Of a stretch of DNA of 12,854 nt, positions 6,971 through 12,854 are shown piece by piece (the stretch's first letter is position 1; each line of letters begins with the position of its first letter). The notes beneath the pieces were generated by a model, which saw only the letters and a program-made list of their open reading frames with translations, was not told the origin of the DNA and made no database searches. Position numbers and translations under genes: made by a program. The stretch spans positions 1 through 12,854 of the forward strand of contig JAUWMM010000015.1 in NCBI GenBank assembly GCA_030613145.1, read 5' to 3'. Source of the DNA: Desulfobacterales bacterium. Its GTDB lineage: Bacteria > Desulfobacterota > Desulfobacteria > Desulfobacterales > C00003060.

Positions 6971-8149
6971 TTATTCTACCAAACCCGGGATGCTGCCCAT
7001 GGTACCGTATTCTCCCCCACCTCCCCGGGTATCTTCAGAGTCAACATACTCACATATGACCATACCAATCATGGTTTTGTTAGGGGCGTTTTGAACGTCT
7101 GTAAGCCTGATCCTGGCAAATCCTGCAATCGTTATATTTGTGTTCGGATTGGAGCAGTCGCCCCAATCATAAACCGCTACAGTTGTGTCCCACCTGTGTT
7201 TGTTTCTTGGGGTTCCGTCCGGATAAAGTAGCTGGTTATCATTAGAATCAGTTAATGGAACCTCTGAGCCGGTACCGGTAGCGTCAACAATTGGGTCACC
7301 ATGCATATCAGGGATTGGGTTGTCTCCCCCATCAACGTCATAGCCGTTGTGCTGAAATAGTGTCAGAAGTGCGTCAAATGTTGGATTGCTGAGGGTACCT
7401 CCGGTGAATTCAAACATAGTTTCGCCGGCAATTGTTTCCGGGCTTGTGATGGATCCTTCTAGGATGTCCCGGATTGTATTATCGTTTGCTGGTGACGTAG
7501 TAAAAGTATTCCAACCCGCACAGGAGTCAGGATCATTGGTGGGGTAAAACTTGACATGGCTGTTACAGGTGTTAGTAGCAAAAAAATAACGGGAAATTCC
7601 AACAGGAAGCTCAAGTTCTCCTGGCTCGGCCGTGCTCTGTCCAGTCAAGGCAGCGGTGGCGTCAGCCCAAACAGCAACGGTATTAATACCGAATATTTTT
7701 GCAAAGAAGGTGGTTATCGGGCCGTTAGCACTGGCGTCCCTGCGAGCTGTTACTTCTACCGCGTCGGGCTGAGCCAGGGTGGGAGTCAAATTGTTTCCAT
7801 TCCAGTCTCCGATGATGACATCGGCAGAGTTGATAGTGACAGCCTGTGCGCCTGCCTGATTCATTCCGGCTACTTCTTGGGCAATGGATACGATAGTCGA
7901 TGGGTCGCAAACATAAACTTGTTGCTCCTCGTAAGTCATTGTTTGGTAAATGGCGCCCAGTTGCCTCGCGGAGGCCAAAGCCGCGGCGTCAGCCACATTT
8001 TGAAGCTCGTTTTTTGTCGCAGCAACATAGCCGATATCCACTGCCAAAGCAGCGATACCGATTAACACTACCATCACGAAAGCGACCAAGATGGCAGTTG
8101 CCCCGGACTGATCTTTTATTCTTGAAATTAGTTGCTTATGGGTTTTCAT
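6971..8149 (-). CDS. tadG: TadG-like pilus assembly protein, without visible vWA domain
   Basis: A 392-residue single-span protein. The N-terminus has the TadG/TadE-like signature: a basic start, SGATAI (15-20), a membrane helix at about 18-40, then AVDIGYVAATKNELQNVADAAALASA (given as ends: AVDIG at 36-40, ALASA at 57-61), typical of the 'putative Flp pilus-assembly TadG-like' domain. The remaining 330 residues should be periplasmic. They contain paired cysteines and Asp/Gly/Asn-rich segments (for example DVDGGDNPIPDMHGD and TDSNDNQLLYPDG) that could bind Ca, and a Gly-rich tail. No clear von Willebrand A MIDAS motif (DxSxS) is visible, unlike longer TadG proteins. GGGA precedes the ATG. The gene is 32 bp after tadE. 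Confidence 0.85.
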   Translation of the reverse strand: MKTHKQLISRIKDQSGATAILVAFVMVVLIGIAALAVDIGYVAATKNELQNVADAAALASARQLGAIYQTMTYEEQQVYVCDPSTIVSIAQEVAGMNQAGAQAVTINSADVIIGDWNGNNLTPTLAQPDAVEVTARRDASANGPITTFFAKIFGINTVAVWADATAALTGQSTAEPGELELPVGISRYFFATNTCNSHVKFYPTNDPDSCAGWNTFTTSPANDNTIRDILEGSITSPETIAGETMFEFTGGTLSNPTFDALLTLFQHNGYDVDGGDNPIPDMHGDPIVDATGTGSEVPLTDSNDNQLLYPDGTPRNKHRWDTTVAVYDWGDCSNPNTNITIAGFARIRLTDVQNAPNKTMIGMVICEYVDSEDTRGGGGEYGTMGSIPGLVE

Positions 8150-8181
8150 TTGTTTCCCTTTTTTGTGACTTCCTGCTTGAA

Positions 8182-8610
8182 TTATTCCATTTTCATAACG
8201 GTTCGGGCCTTTAAGACTTTTTGGCCGAAGCCCAGATTGGTAAGGACCAAGAAATCATAATTATACGTCACCAGAACTGTAAGATTATCTCCAAAAGTTG
8301 TCCCGGTCCCGGTGGATGTAGTAGTGACATAGGGGCCGGCAGTAGCATTGTTGCCAAAGGTGATAAGGTTTCCCCCACAATAACTTGTGACTACACCCGC
8401 AATAGCTTGGGGAGTTTGCCTAGGAGACTGGGCAACAATCCCAAAACGCGCTCCTTCCCTGCTGGCATTTGTAATTACTTGTTGATTGTACAAAAGCAGG
8501 CCAAATTCAATAGTCCCGAAAAGGAGCAAAACCAAAACAGGCAGGACAATGGCAAACTCTAAGGCCGCCGCTCCCCTCTGCCCTCTTATATTCAGCATCT
8601 TTTTCATCAT
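8182..8610 (-). CDS. tadE: TadE-type pseudopilin
   Basis: A 142-residue minor pilin-like protein. After MMKKMLNIRGQRG the motif G13|AAALEF fits processing by the prepilin peptidase, with Glu at +5 as in Flp pilins. A hydrophobic helix (about 17-40, EFAIVLPVLVLLLFGTIEF) follows. The block NQQVITNASREGARFG (42-57) is the TadE hallmark. The rest is a small Thr/Gly-rich periplasmic domain. No separate tadF is present, so TadE and the TadG-like protein are the only pseudopilin-type products here. Tandem ATGs sit at 8608-8610 and 8605-8607; GGATGGG upstream suits either. Confidence 0.92.
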   Translation of the reverse strand: MMKKMLNIRGQRGAAALEFAIVLPVLVLLLFGTIEFGLLLYNQQVITNASREGARFGIVAQSPRQTPQAIAGVVTSYCGGNLITFGNNATAGPYVTTTSTGTGTTFGDNLTVLVTYNYDFLVLTNLGFGQKVLKARTVMKME

Positions 8611-8646
8611 TACCCATCCGTTCGGTTTATTTTTACGTCTTGCAGA

Positions 8647-8934
8647 TTACTTCTTCCCAATGCTGTCTATGCTTCCCAGGTTAAGGTTGTAAGCTTTTTC
8701 CGATGCTTTCTGTTCGAAGCCGTTTCGATATGTTCCCAAAACGCTCTCGGCTGCCTGGCCGTCTAGTCCGACAACCGGGTCCAGGTTTTGTCCTGCTTCA
8801 GGGTTTAATATCTGATTGGACTTTGCCGATTCGAAAGACTTTCCCCAATTTTTGTCTAACTGTGTCGCTCCGCAGCCTGAAAAGATAGACAAGACGGCGA
8901 TCAAACCAATTATTATGAGGCATCTGGCACCCAT
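8647..8934 (-). CDS. Small Tad-locus lipoprotein (pilotin-like candidate)
   Basis: A 95-residue lipoprotein between the secretin and tadE genes. The start at 8934 is chosen because AGGAGGGG lies just upstream and the signal peptide then begins normally. An in-frame ATG at 8976 would add 14 charged residues ahead of the signal peptide and has no comparable site. The hydrophobic core (6-19) ends in IFSGC, with lipidation expected at Cys21. The mature part is about 75 residues, polar, and includes LDPVVGLDGQAAESVLGTYR, in which the G-L-D-G-x-A-A...Y...F pattern resembles small lipoproteins I recall from other tad loci. Position next to the secretin suggests a role in secretin targeting or assembly, like a pilotin or RcpB. 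That role is inferred, not shown. Confidence 0.85.
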   Translation of the reverse strand: MGARCLIIIGLIAVLSIFSGCGATQLDKNWGKSFESAKSNQILNPEAGQNLDPVVGLDGQAAESVLGTYRNGFEQKASEKAYNLNLGSIDSIGKK

Positions 8935-8937
8935 CGG

Positions 8938-8945
8938 CCCCTCCT
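8938..8945 (-). promoter_or_regulatory. Ribosome-binding site deciding the lipoprotein start
   Basis: AGGAGGGG on the minus strand, core AGGAGG 5 nt before the ATG at 8932-8934. It makes this ATG preferable to the in-frame ATG at 8974-8976. Confidence 0.8.
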
Positions 8946-8996
8946 TTTGTTTTTGTAGTTTAAGGTTGATTTTCATTTTCCTTTGTAATCCACAAT

Positions 8997-10472
8997 CTAT
9001 TTGGTAACGGGCATTGCATGCCCAAATTCCCCATCCAGTTCCCCACTGGTATCTGCGGACTGCTGCTTCTCCCTACCTTCCATTAATCCCAGAAGGTAGA
9101 ACTCAGCATCACTGGGCTCAATGTAATAGTCGGTTGGCACAGTCTGTTTTGCCATATCAAGGGGTTTTACAAGGTGTGGTGTGACAATAATGATCAGCTC
9201 CGTCTCATTTTTTTGAAATTGCTCACTCCGAAACAGGGCGCCCAGTATAGGAATGTCGCCCAGGAGCGGGATCTTGGTAACGGTTTCTCGAACGGTTTCC
9301 TTGAGCAGACCCGCGATGGCAAAGCTTTGACCGTCCGCAAGCTCCACTGAGGTCGAGGCTCGCCTGGTGGATATTCCAGGCACCACAAACCCTTGAAACT
9401 GTATTGCAGTCGAAAAGTCTAGCTCGGATACCTCTGGGTTAACAACGATATTGATTCTGTTATTGCTCAGAACGGTTGGTGTGAAAGCAAGGCTTACGCC
9501 AAAGGATTTGTAGTCAATGGCAACACTCCCCAGGCCCTGCGGCACCGGGACTGGAAATTCTCCTCCTGCCAAAAAGTGGGCCGTCTTGCCACTCAAAGCT
9601 ATGAGTGTCGGTTCCGCCAGAATCTTAATCAGGCCATCATCCTTTAAGGCGTCAATGAAGCCTGTCCAGACCGAACTCCCCTTGCTAAAGCGGAAAAGGG
9701 CATTGATTGAAGGAGAAACAAGGAGCCCTAGTGGGCCTGCACCGTATGCAGGGGTTGTGGGCACAGTCAGATGGGCATCCTGTGAAACCAACTGGGTTAA
9801 GCCGCCGAGTAAACTGACACCGAAATCTCCCCCTCTGGCGTAGTTGAAATTAATGCCCAGCCTTTTGGTCAGGCTGCGCGACATTTCCGCCGCTCTCACT
9901 TCCAACATGACCTGTTGGGCACCAGCCACCTGAAGCAAATTGCGAACCTTGTTTTCCGGTGCATATGCCTCGGCCAATGCCATGGCCTGAGAAAGGTTGA
10001 CTGCGCTTGATACCGTACCAGCAAGGGTAATAGAATCATGAGTCGCAATTACACGCAGATCCTTCTCATCTGGAAGTACGTCATGAAGTTTTTGCTTTAA
10101 CCGTGAGAGGTCATAAGCAACGTCAAGATCATAGATGGCAAAAAGCTTACTGTTTTGCCATAAGCTCATGTTGGTGGCCCCCACGGCTTTTCCGGTGATG
10201 AGAATCTCACGGCGCGACAAAATATTAAAGTCCGCGATTTTAGGATCTCCCACAGAAACGCGTTTCACCGTCGCAGGAGTTTTGAGGATGATTGATTTTC
10301 CTACCACCACCTCTAGTTTTTTCAGATCTTGCGTGTCCGGCAGCACGGAACCCGCTGCCCAACATCTGGCGGAACAAATCAACAAGACCAAATAGATCAA
10401 CAACCCCCCTGCAATAATTACAGATACAGTTTCCTTCTTGTTAAGTCCGCTTGAAATGCTTGATATAAACAT
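8997..10472 (-). CDS. cpaC: CpaC/RcpA outer-membrane secretin
   Basis: A 491-residue secretin forming the outer-membrane channel for the pilus. A signal peptide covers about 15-40 (hydrophobic core 18-33, ending CWAAG). Residues about 48-117 are the pilus N-terminal domain, with the typical KLEVVVGKSIILKTP and VSVGDPKIADFNILS. Residues about 120-185 look like a BON domain (VIATHDSITLAGTVSS). The secretin core is about 190-437 and holds EVRAAEMSRS, AEPTLIALSGKTAHFLAGGE (286-305), RRASTSVELADGQSFAIAGL and the signature IPLLGDIPILGALFRSEQF (401-419) with ELIIIVTPHLVKP. The C-terminal 55 residues are polar. ATG at 10470-10472 with AGGAGG about 11 nt upstream. It starts 24 bp after the cpaB stop. 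Length is normal for CpaC. Confidence 0.96.
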   Translation of the reverse strand: MFISSISSGLNKKETVSVIIAGGLLIYLVLLICSARCWAAGSVLPDTQDLKKLEVVVGKSIILKTPATVKRVSVGDPKIADFNILSRREILITGKAVGATNMSLWQNSKLFAIYDLDVAYDLSRLKQKLHDVLPDEKDLRVIATHDSITLAGTVSSAVNLSQAMALAEAYAPENKVRNLLQVAGAQQVMLEVRAAEMSRSLTKRLGINFNYARGGDFGVSLLGGLTQLVSQDAHLTVPTTPAYGAGPLGLLVSPSINALFRFSKGSSVWTGFIDALKDDGLIKILAEPTLIALSGKTAHFLAGGEFPVPVPQGLGSVAIDYKSFGVSLAFTPTVLSNNRINIVVNPEVSELDFSTAIQFQGFVVPGISTRRASTSVELADGQSFAIAGLLKETVRETVTKIPLLGDIPILGALFRSEQFQKNETELIIIVTPHLVKPLDMAKQTVPTDYYIEPSDAEFYLLGLMEGREKQQSADTSGELDGEFGHAMPVTK

Positions 10473-10496
10473 GGCCGTCGTTCCCTCCTTGCCTGC

Positions 10497-11315
10497 TTAA
10501 CCCTTTACGTTAATATTGCTTACCTTATCACCCTTGATGACTTGTACTGTGTGAGTCCTCAAACTTGGTTTTGTCACTTTTGGGCGGAAAGCGGCAAGCG
10601 TTCCTGGAACAGTCGCTCCCCACGTCAAGACAGTCTTCTTGTCGGTGACATTTCTCAGTGCAAATTGGAGTTTTCCTTCGGAGGCGGCAAGGGCCAGTTT
10701 CTCCCCTTCCATTGGGGTGACTTCCAAGGTATAGACATCCACAGAATGTGGCTTGCCACCCTCGTCTTCTTCAATTTCCGTACCTGTTGCGAGGACCAGA
10801 ACGTTTTCGAGCACTGTCTTGGCCCTCTTCTTTTTGGTTCTTGGATGTTTCAGCGTGACGATAACATCTACCCGATTACCAGGTCGGATGAAGCCGGAAA
10901 TTCCGATCACCTTATCACCTTTTACGGCCAGCGCGCGTTTTCCGGGTGACACAACCGCTGAAATACCACCCGTAGTCACACTATCCGGAGCTAATCTATA
11001 CTCTACGATGGGTTCGTTTTGCTTTAGTTGACTGACTAGAATCCTCCCCTTTACTGATTCTGTACTTGAAGTGTATCCTGGAGGAAGGCTATCTTTAAGA
11101 TAAGGGACAGTCTTCATCATTGCGGGCTCCAGTTTTGTCCCCCAGTTTAGGTCCACTGCTGCCACGGCAACCGGCACAGCTTCGGACTCGGACTCCACCT
11201 TTACCACCTCTTTTGGAGCCGTCTCTTTCTTCAACCACTTGTATGTGAACATACTGGCGCTTGCAGCAACCACAAAGGCCAGTACTATCGGAATCATTGC
11301 TTTCCACTTACCCAT
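10497..11315 (-). CDS. cpaB: CpaB/RcpC periplasmic pilus assembly protein
   Basis: A 272-residue protein anchored by an N-terminal helix (7-25). A SAF-type beta-clip domain follows at about 46-107, with VPVAVAAVDLNWGTKLEPAM and the ILVSQLKQNEPIVEYRL strand. The RcpC/CpaB core is about 115-240 with GKRALAVKGDKVIGISGFIRPG (start 125), NRVDVIVTLKHP and VLENVLVLATGTE. It is thought to link the secretin to the inner-membrane complex and may touch peptidoglycan through the SAF-like domain. AGGAG lies about 8 nt before the ATG. Gene order after the peptidase and before the secretin is the standard one. The C-terminal 30 residues are basic (VTKPSLRTHTVQVIKGDK), which is common in the family. Confidence 0.94.
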   Translation of the reverse strand: MGKWKAMIPIVLAFVVAASASMFTYKWLKKETAPKEVVKVESESEAVPVAVAAVDLNWGTKLEPAMMKTVPYLKDSLPPGYTSSTESVKGRILVSQLKQNEPIVEYRLAPDSVTTGGISAVVSPGKRALAVKGDKVIGISGFIRPGNRVDVIVTLKHPRTKKKRAKTVLENVLVLATGTEIEEDEGGKPHSVDVYTLEVTPMEGEKLALAASEGKLQFALRNVTDKKTVLTWGATVPGTLAAFRPKVTKPSLRTHTVQVIKGDKVSNINVKG

Positions 11316-11343
11316 GATGTGTCTCCTTTCTATCCTATTTGAT

Positions 11344-11904
11344 CTATCCTATTGATCTTAAAATCGGTAATACATATCCCGAAGATTCTAAAAAAACCGA
11401 AAATAGCGTACCCGAGGCAATGGCTACGCCATAGAATAACCTTGGGTTGTTTTCATTTTTGCCTGCGGGGATAGGGATGAAATGGCCAGTTAATAACAAT
11501 GTCTTCAGCATTGTTGCATGTCTGGTTACCCACGCCCTGCACTCATTGCGTCTGATCAAAAGAATTATTAAGGCATAAATCCCGCCGGCAATACCGGTAA
11601 AAAGAAAGGCGATGAAAGCGCCTCTGGCGCCCAGTATCGCCCCCACGGTCCCCATAAGCTTTACGTCTCCCGCGCCCATGACTCCCAAAAGATAAGGGAG
11701 GATCAAGAGAGCGATTCCCATGGCCAGTCCTGCTGAGCTAAACAGCAAACCATCCAGGCCGTTTGTTGCCCCATGATATGTTAGCGCCGTTAGCATGACC
11801 GGGAAAGTCAGGAGGTTGGGGATCTTCTGAAATCGAAGATCAGTGACCGCAGCCACAATCAGAGCGATTCCAAGGAACATGATCAAAAAAATATCTGCGG
11901 TCAT
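11344..11904 (-). CDS. tadV: TadV/CpaA prepilin peptidase
   Basis: A 186-residue A24-family aspartic peptidase that cleaves the leader of the Flp pilin and TadE-type pseudopilins at the inner membrane. Catalytic Asp22 lies in AAVTDLRFQKIPN and Asp80 in the GxGD motif GAGDVK (77-82). About six hydrophobic spans cover the chain. The C-terminal RLFYGVAIASG matches the conserved YGxAIA region of the family. It lacks the N-methylation domain of PilD-type enzymes, as usual for TadV. TAGGAG lies about 9 nt before the ATG. It is separated from flp by 177 bp and from cpaB by 28 bp. Confidence 0.95.
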   Translation of the reverse strand: MTADIFLIMFLGIALIVAAVTDLRFQKIPNLLTFPVMLTALTYHGATNGLDGLLFSSAGLAMGIALLILPYLLGVMGAGDVKLMGTVGAILGARGAFIAFLFTGIAGGIYALIILLIRRNECRAWVTRHATMLKTLLLTGHFIPIPAGKNENNPRLFYGVAIASGTLFSVFLESSGYVLPILRSIG

Positions 11905-12010
11905 CTTAGAATCTCCTATCGGTCTTTTGCCTTTGGCACTTTAAAAGATTTAGTTGTCATTTCGTTATGAACGCGCAATCAATCGTTACTCCATTCGTGT
12001 GACTTGTGGC

Positions 12011-12062
12011 AGGGGGTGCGCATCCCCATGGCAGGTTCGACGATGGGATGCGCACTTACCCT
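12011..12062. repeat. Strong hairpin between flp and tadV
   Basis: GTGCGCATCCC (12016-12026) and GGGATGCGCAC (12045-12055) form a perfect 11-bp stem with an 18-nt loop. Outer arms AGGG (12011-12014) and CCCT (12059-12062) can pair after a small internal loop. It starts about 20 nt beyond the pilin stop codon. Neither strand has a T-run after the stem, so it is not a classical terminator. It may stabilise the pilin mRNA, reduce read-through into tadV, or be a dispersed repeat. Confidence 0.8.
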
Positions 12063-12081
12063 ACCGGAAGATTAGAGTCGA

Positions 12082-12252
12082 TTAAGAATCGGTCGGCAAA
12101 CTACCAGATACGGTGGTGAACGTGGTGTTCAAGCTGGTACCGACTGCCGTGACAGCAGCGATAATCACAACCGCGATCAAGGCTGCAATAAGACCATACT
12201 CGATAGCAGTAACACCCTCTTCGCCCTTAATAAGATTCATCAGTTTTTTCAT
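12082..12252 (-). CDS. flp: Flp-family major pilin prepeptide
   Basis: A 56-residue Flp/Fap pilin, first gene of the operon. The leader MKKLMNLIKGEEG is followed by VTAIEYGLIAALIAVVI, so cleavage by TadV is expected after Gly13, placing Glu18 and Tyr19 at mature positions 5 and 6 as in the family motif G|xxxxEY. A hydrophobic helix continues to about residue 38 (AAVTAVGTSL). The short polar tail ends TVSGSLPTDS. The mature pilin would be 43 residues. AGGAG (within 12261-12267) is about 8 nt upstream of the ATG at 12250-12252. A sigma-54 promoter lies about 175 bp upstream, and a hairpin follows the gene. Only one pilin gene is present in this window. Confidence 0.96.
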   Translation of the reverse strand: MKKLMNLIKGEEGVTAIEYGLIAALIAVVIIAAVTAVGTSLNTTFTTVSGSLPTDS

Positions 12253-12417
12253 TTTTCATTCTCCTTTCTCAATTTCATTTTTGTTTTTTGCTGGGCAGCT
12301 ATATCTTAACTGCCGAAACCAAATTGATTATTGATTTTATAGCTACTTTAGTATCTCGTTTTCACCACCTCCTCTTGTCGTTTTGTTGATCGTTAAGTTT
12401 CGATCGTTGGTTTTGAC
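12253..12417 (-). promoter_or_regulatory. Structured 5' leader of the flp transcript
   Basis: If transcription starts about 12 nt past the sigma-54 -12 element, the leader is about 165 nt. Two hairpins compete for the same bases. One pairs 12338-12344 with 12297-12303 (AGCTATA/TATAGCT, extendable to 9 bp with a G-U pair). The other pairs 12310-12314 with 12294-12298 (GGCAG/CTGCC). GATCGTT occurs twice (12388-12394 and 12402-12408). A perfect anti-Shine-Dalgarno match AGGAGGTG (about 12366-12373) stands more than 110 nt before the pilin start, without an adequate ORF: only GTG-AAA-ACG-AGA-TAC-TAA follows, at poor spacing. No known riboswitch class is recognised. Confidence 0.4.
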
Positions 12418-12427
12418 ACCCCTTATT

Positions 12428-12443
12428 AGCAGATGTCGTGCCA
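12428..12443 (-). promoter_or_regulatory. Sigma-54 (RpoN) promoter of the tad operon
   Basis: TGGCACGACATCTGCT on the minus strand matches the sigma-54 pattern TGGCAC-G-N4-TTGCW at every position except the first T of the -12 element. The invariant GG (-24) and GC (-12) have the correct spacing. It points at the flp gene, and the start of transcription should be near 12417. Sigma-54 promoters need an enhancer-binding activator, so the operon would be switched rather than constitutive. No sigma-70 promoter of similar quality is visible ahead of flp. Confidence 0.78.
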
Positions 12444-12476
12444 CATACAATTGTTTCTGAGTTTTGGACACGAAAA

Positions 12477-12504
12477 AACGCTTAAATTCAAATAGTTAAG
12501 CGTT
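12477..12504 (-). terminator. Hairpin with T-run: terminator, or activator site, upstream of the flp promoter
   Basis: AACGCTTAA (12477-12485) and TTAAGCGTT (12496-12504) are a perfect 9-bp inverted repeat around 10 nt. Reading the minus strand the stem merges into TTTTTT (12478-12473), as in an intrinsic terminator that would stop transcription arriving from the right. It is also centred about 47 bp upstream of the sigma-54 -24 element, so it could be an operator. The stem is A/T-rich and therefore weak. Confidence 0.45.
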
Positions 12505-12670
12505 GCAAATCTTTTTTTCTTCCTCTGAGGATCGCTCCATGGGGATATCGGCCTTGTGGTTCGCTGCCTCACAGAAGAGTGACGTTAACATATATCGAAT
12601 ACAATATAGACCATGACAAAAAGGGAAAATATTTTAATAGTTACAGAGAGTTAGTGTGCGCCGCACAACT
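12505..12670. other. AT-rich intergenic DNA upstream of the flp promoter
   Basis: No gene seen. It contains the short perfect palindrome TGTGCG-C-CGCACA (12655-12667), whose form fits a dimeric regulator and which lies about 215 bp upstream of the sigma-54 promoter, a workable distance for an enhancer site. It also just precedes the possible rightward ORF and could act on that gene instead. Confidence 0.35.
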
Positions 12671-12854
12671 ATGCACAGCAAGGAATTTCAGACCGAAGGC
12701 AATGAATATTGGAAAAAGAAGTACTTATTAAAGGGAAAATTATTTCACACCAATGTTCCCGAAATATGGATAAAAAAATGCCACCTTACAGAATCAATTA
12801 TCCACAACTCCCTGTTAATAGAGAAAAAACATGCATACAAATGGTTTATCAATG
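12671..12854 (+). CDS. Possible partial ORF cut by the right edge, unknown product
   Basis: A rightward frame is open from ATG 12671 to the end of the window (61 codons) after an in-frame stop at 12638-12640. GTG at 12656 is an alternative start. The peptide is rich in Lys, His and aromatic residues (NEYWKKKYLLKGKLF, then NVPEIWIKKCHL). I recognise no family. There is no good Shine-Dalgarno site. In DNA this AT-rich an open frame of this size is unusual but can occur by chance. If real, it is divergent from the tad operon and shares its upstream region. Confidence 0.35.
   Translation, partial: MHSKEFQTEGNEYWKKKYLLKGKLFHTNVPEIWIKKCHLTESIIHNSLLIEKKHAYKWFIN

Noticed and set aside
7556..8065. 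169-codon plus-strand ORF
   Set aside because: Antisense to the TadG-like gene, which has clear family motifs; shadow frame.
12253..12443. Cyclic-di-GMP riboswitch in the flp leader
   Set aside because: Plausible biologically, but I could not find the conserved core bases of GEMM-type riboswitches on the minus strand.
1..12854. CRISPR arrays, tRNA/rRNA genes, transposase genes
   Set aside because: No spaced identical repeats, no tRNA-like cloverleaf or rRNA signatures, and no transposase motifs were seen on either strand.

Overview
The window is dominated by one complete minus-strand tad/flp (tight adherence, Flp type IVc pilus) locus. It runs from the pilin gene at the right (12252) to a TPR lipoprotein gene at the left (1233), about 11 kb. 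Reading 5'->3' on the minus strand the order is: Flp pilin, TadV/CpaA prepilin peptidase, CpaB/RcpC, CpaC/RcpA secretin, a small lipoprotein, TadE pseudopilin, a TadG-like protein, CpaE/TadZ, CpaF/TadA ATPase, TadB, TadC, and a TadD-like TPR lipoprotein. Most gaps between genes are 18-75 bp with good Shine-Dalgarno sites. Two gaps are larger: flp-tadV (177 bp, holding a strong hairpin) and tadC-tadD (188 bp).

The organism is a Gram-negative bacterium, since there is a secretin and there are lipoproteins. The gene set, a strong sigma-54 promoter ahead of the pilin and C-run/G-run intergenic repeats suggest a deltaproteobacterial (Desulfobacterota-like) genome. This placement is an inference from style, not from a marker gene.

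Layout. 1-310: no convincing gene. 311-940: membrane-anchored zinc-ribbon protein of unknown function, with its own possible promoter. 1013-1133: C-run/G-run inverted-repeat element beside a perfect 12-bp-stem terminator that probably ends the tad transcript. 1233-12252: tad operon. 12253-12443: pilin leader and sigma-54 promoter. 12477-12504: hairpin plus T-run, or an activator site. 12505-12670: AT-rich intergenic DNA. 12671-12854: a possible rightward ORF cut by the window edge.

How the genes work together (family knowledge): TadV trims the pilin and the TadE-type pseudopilins. TadA powers assembly through the TadB/TadC inner-membrane platform. TadZ places the machine in the cell. The secretin CpaC, with CpaB and the lipoproteins, forms the outer-membrane and periplasmic part. 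The least described parts are the regulatory DNA around the pilin, the small lipoprotein, the noncanonical TadZ and the unidentified zinc-ribbon protein.
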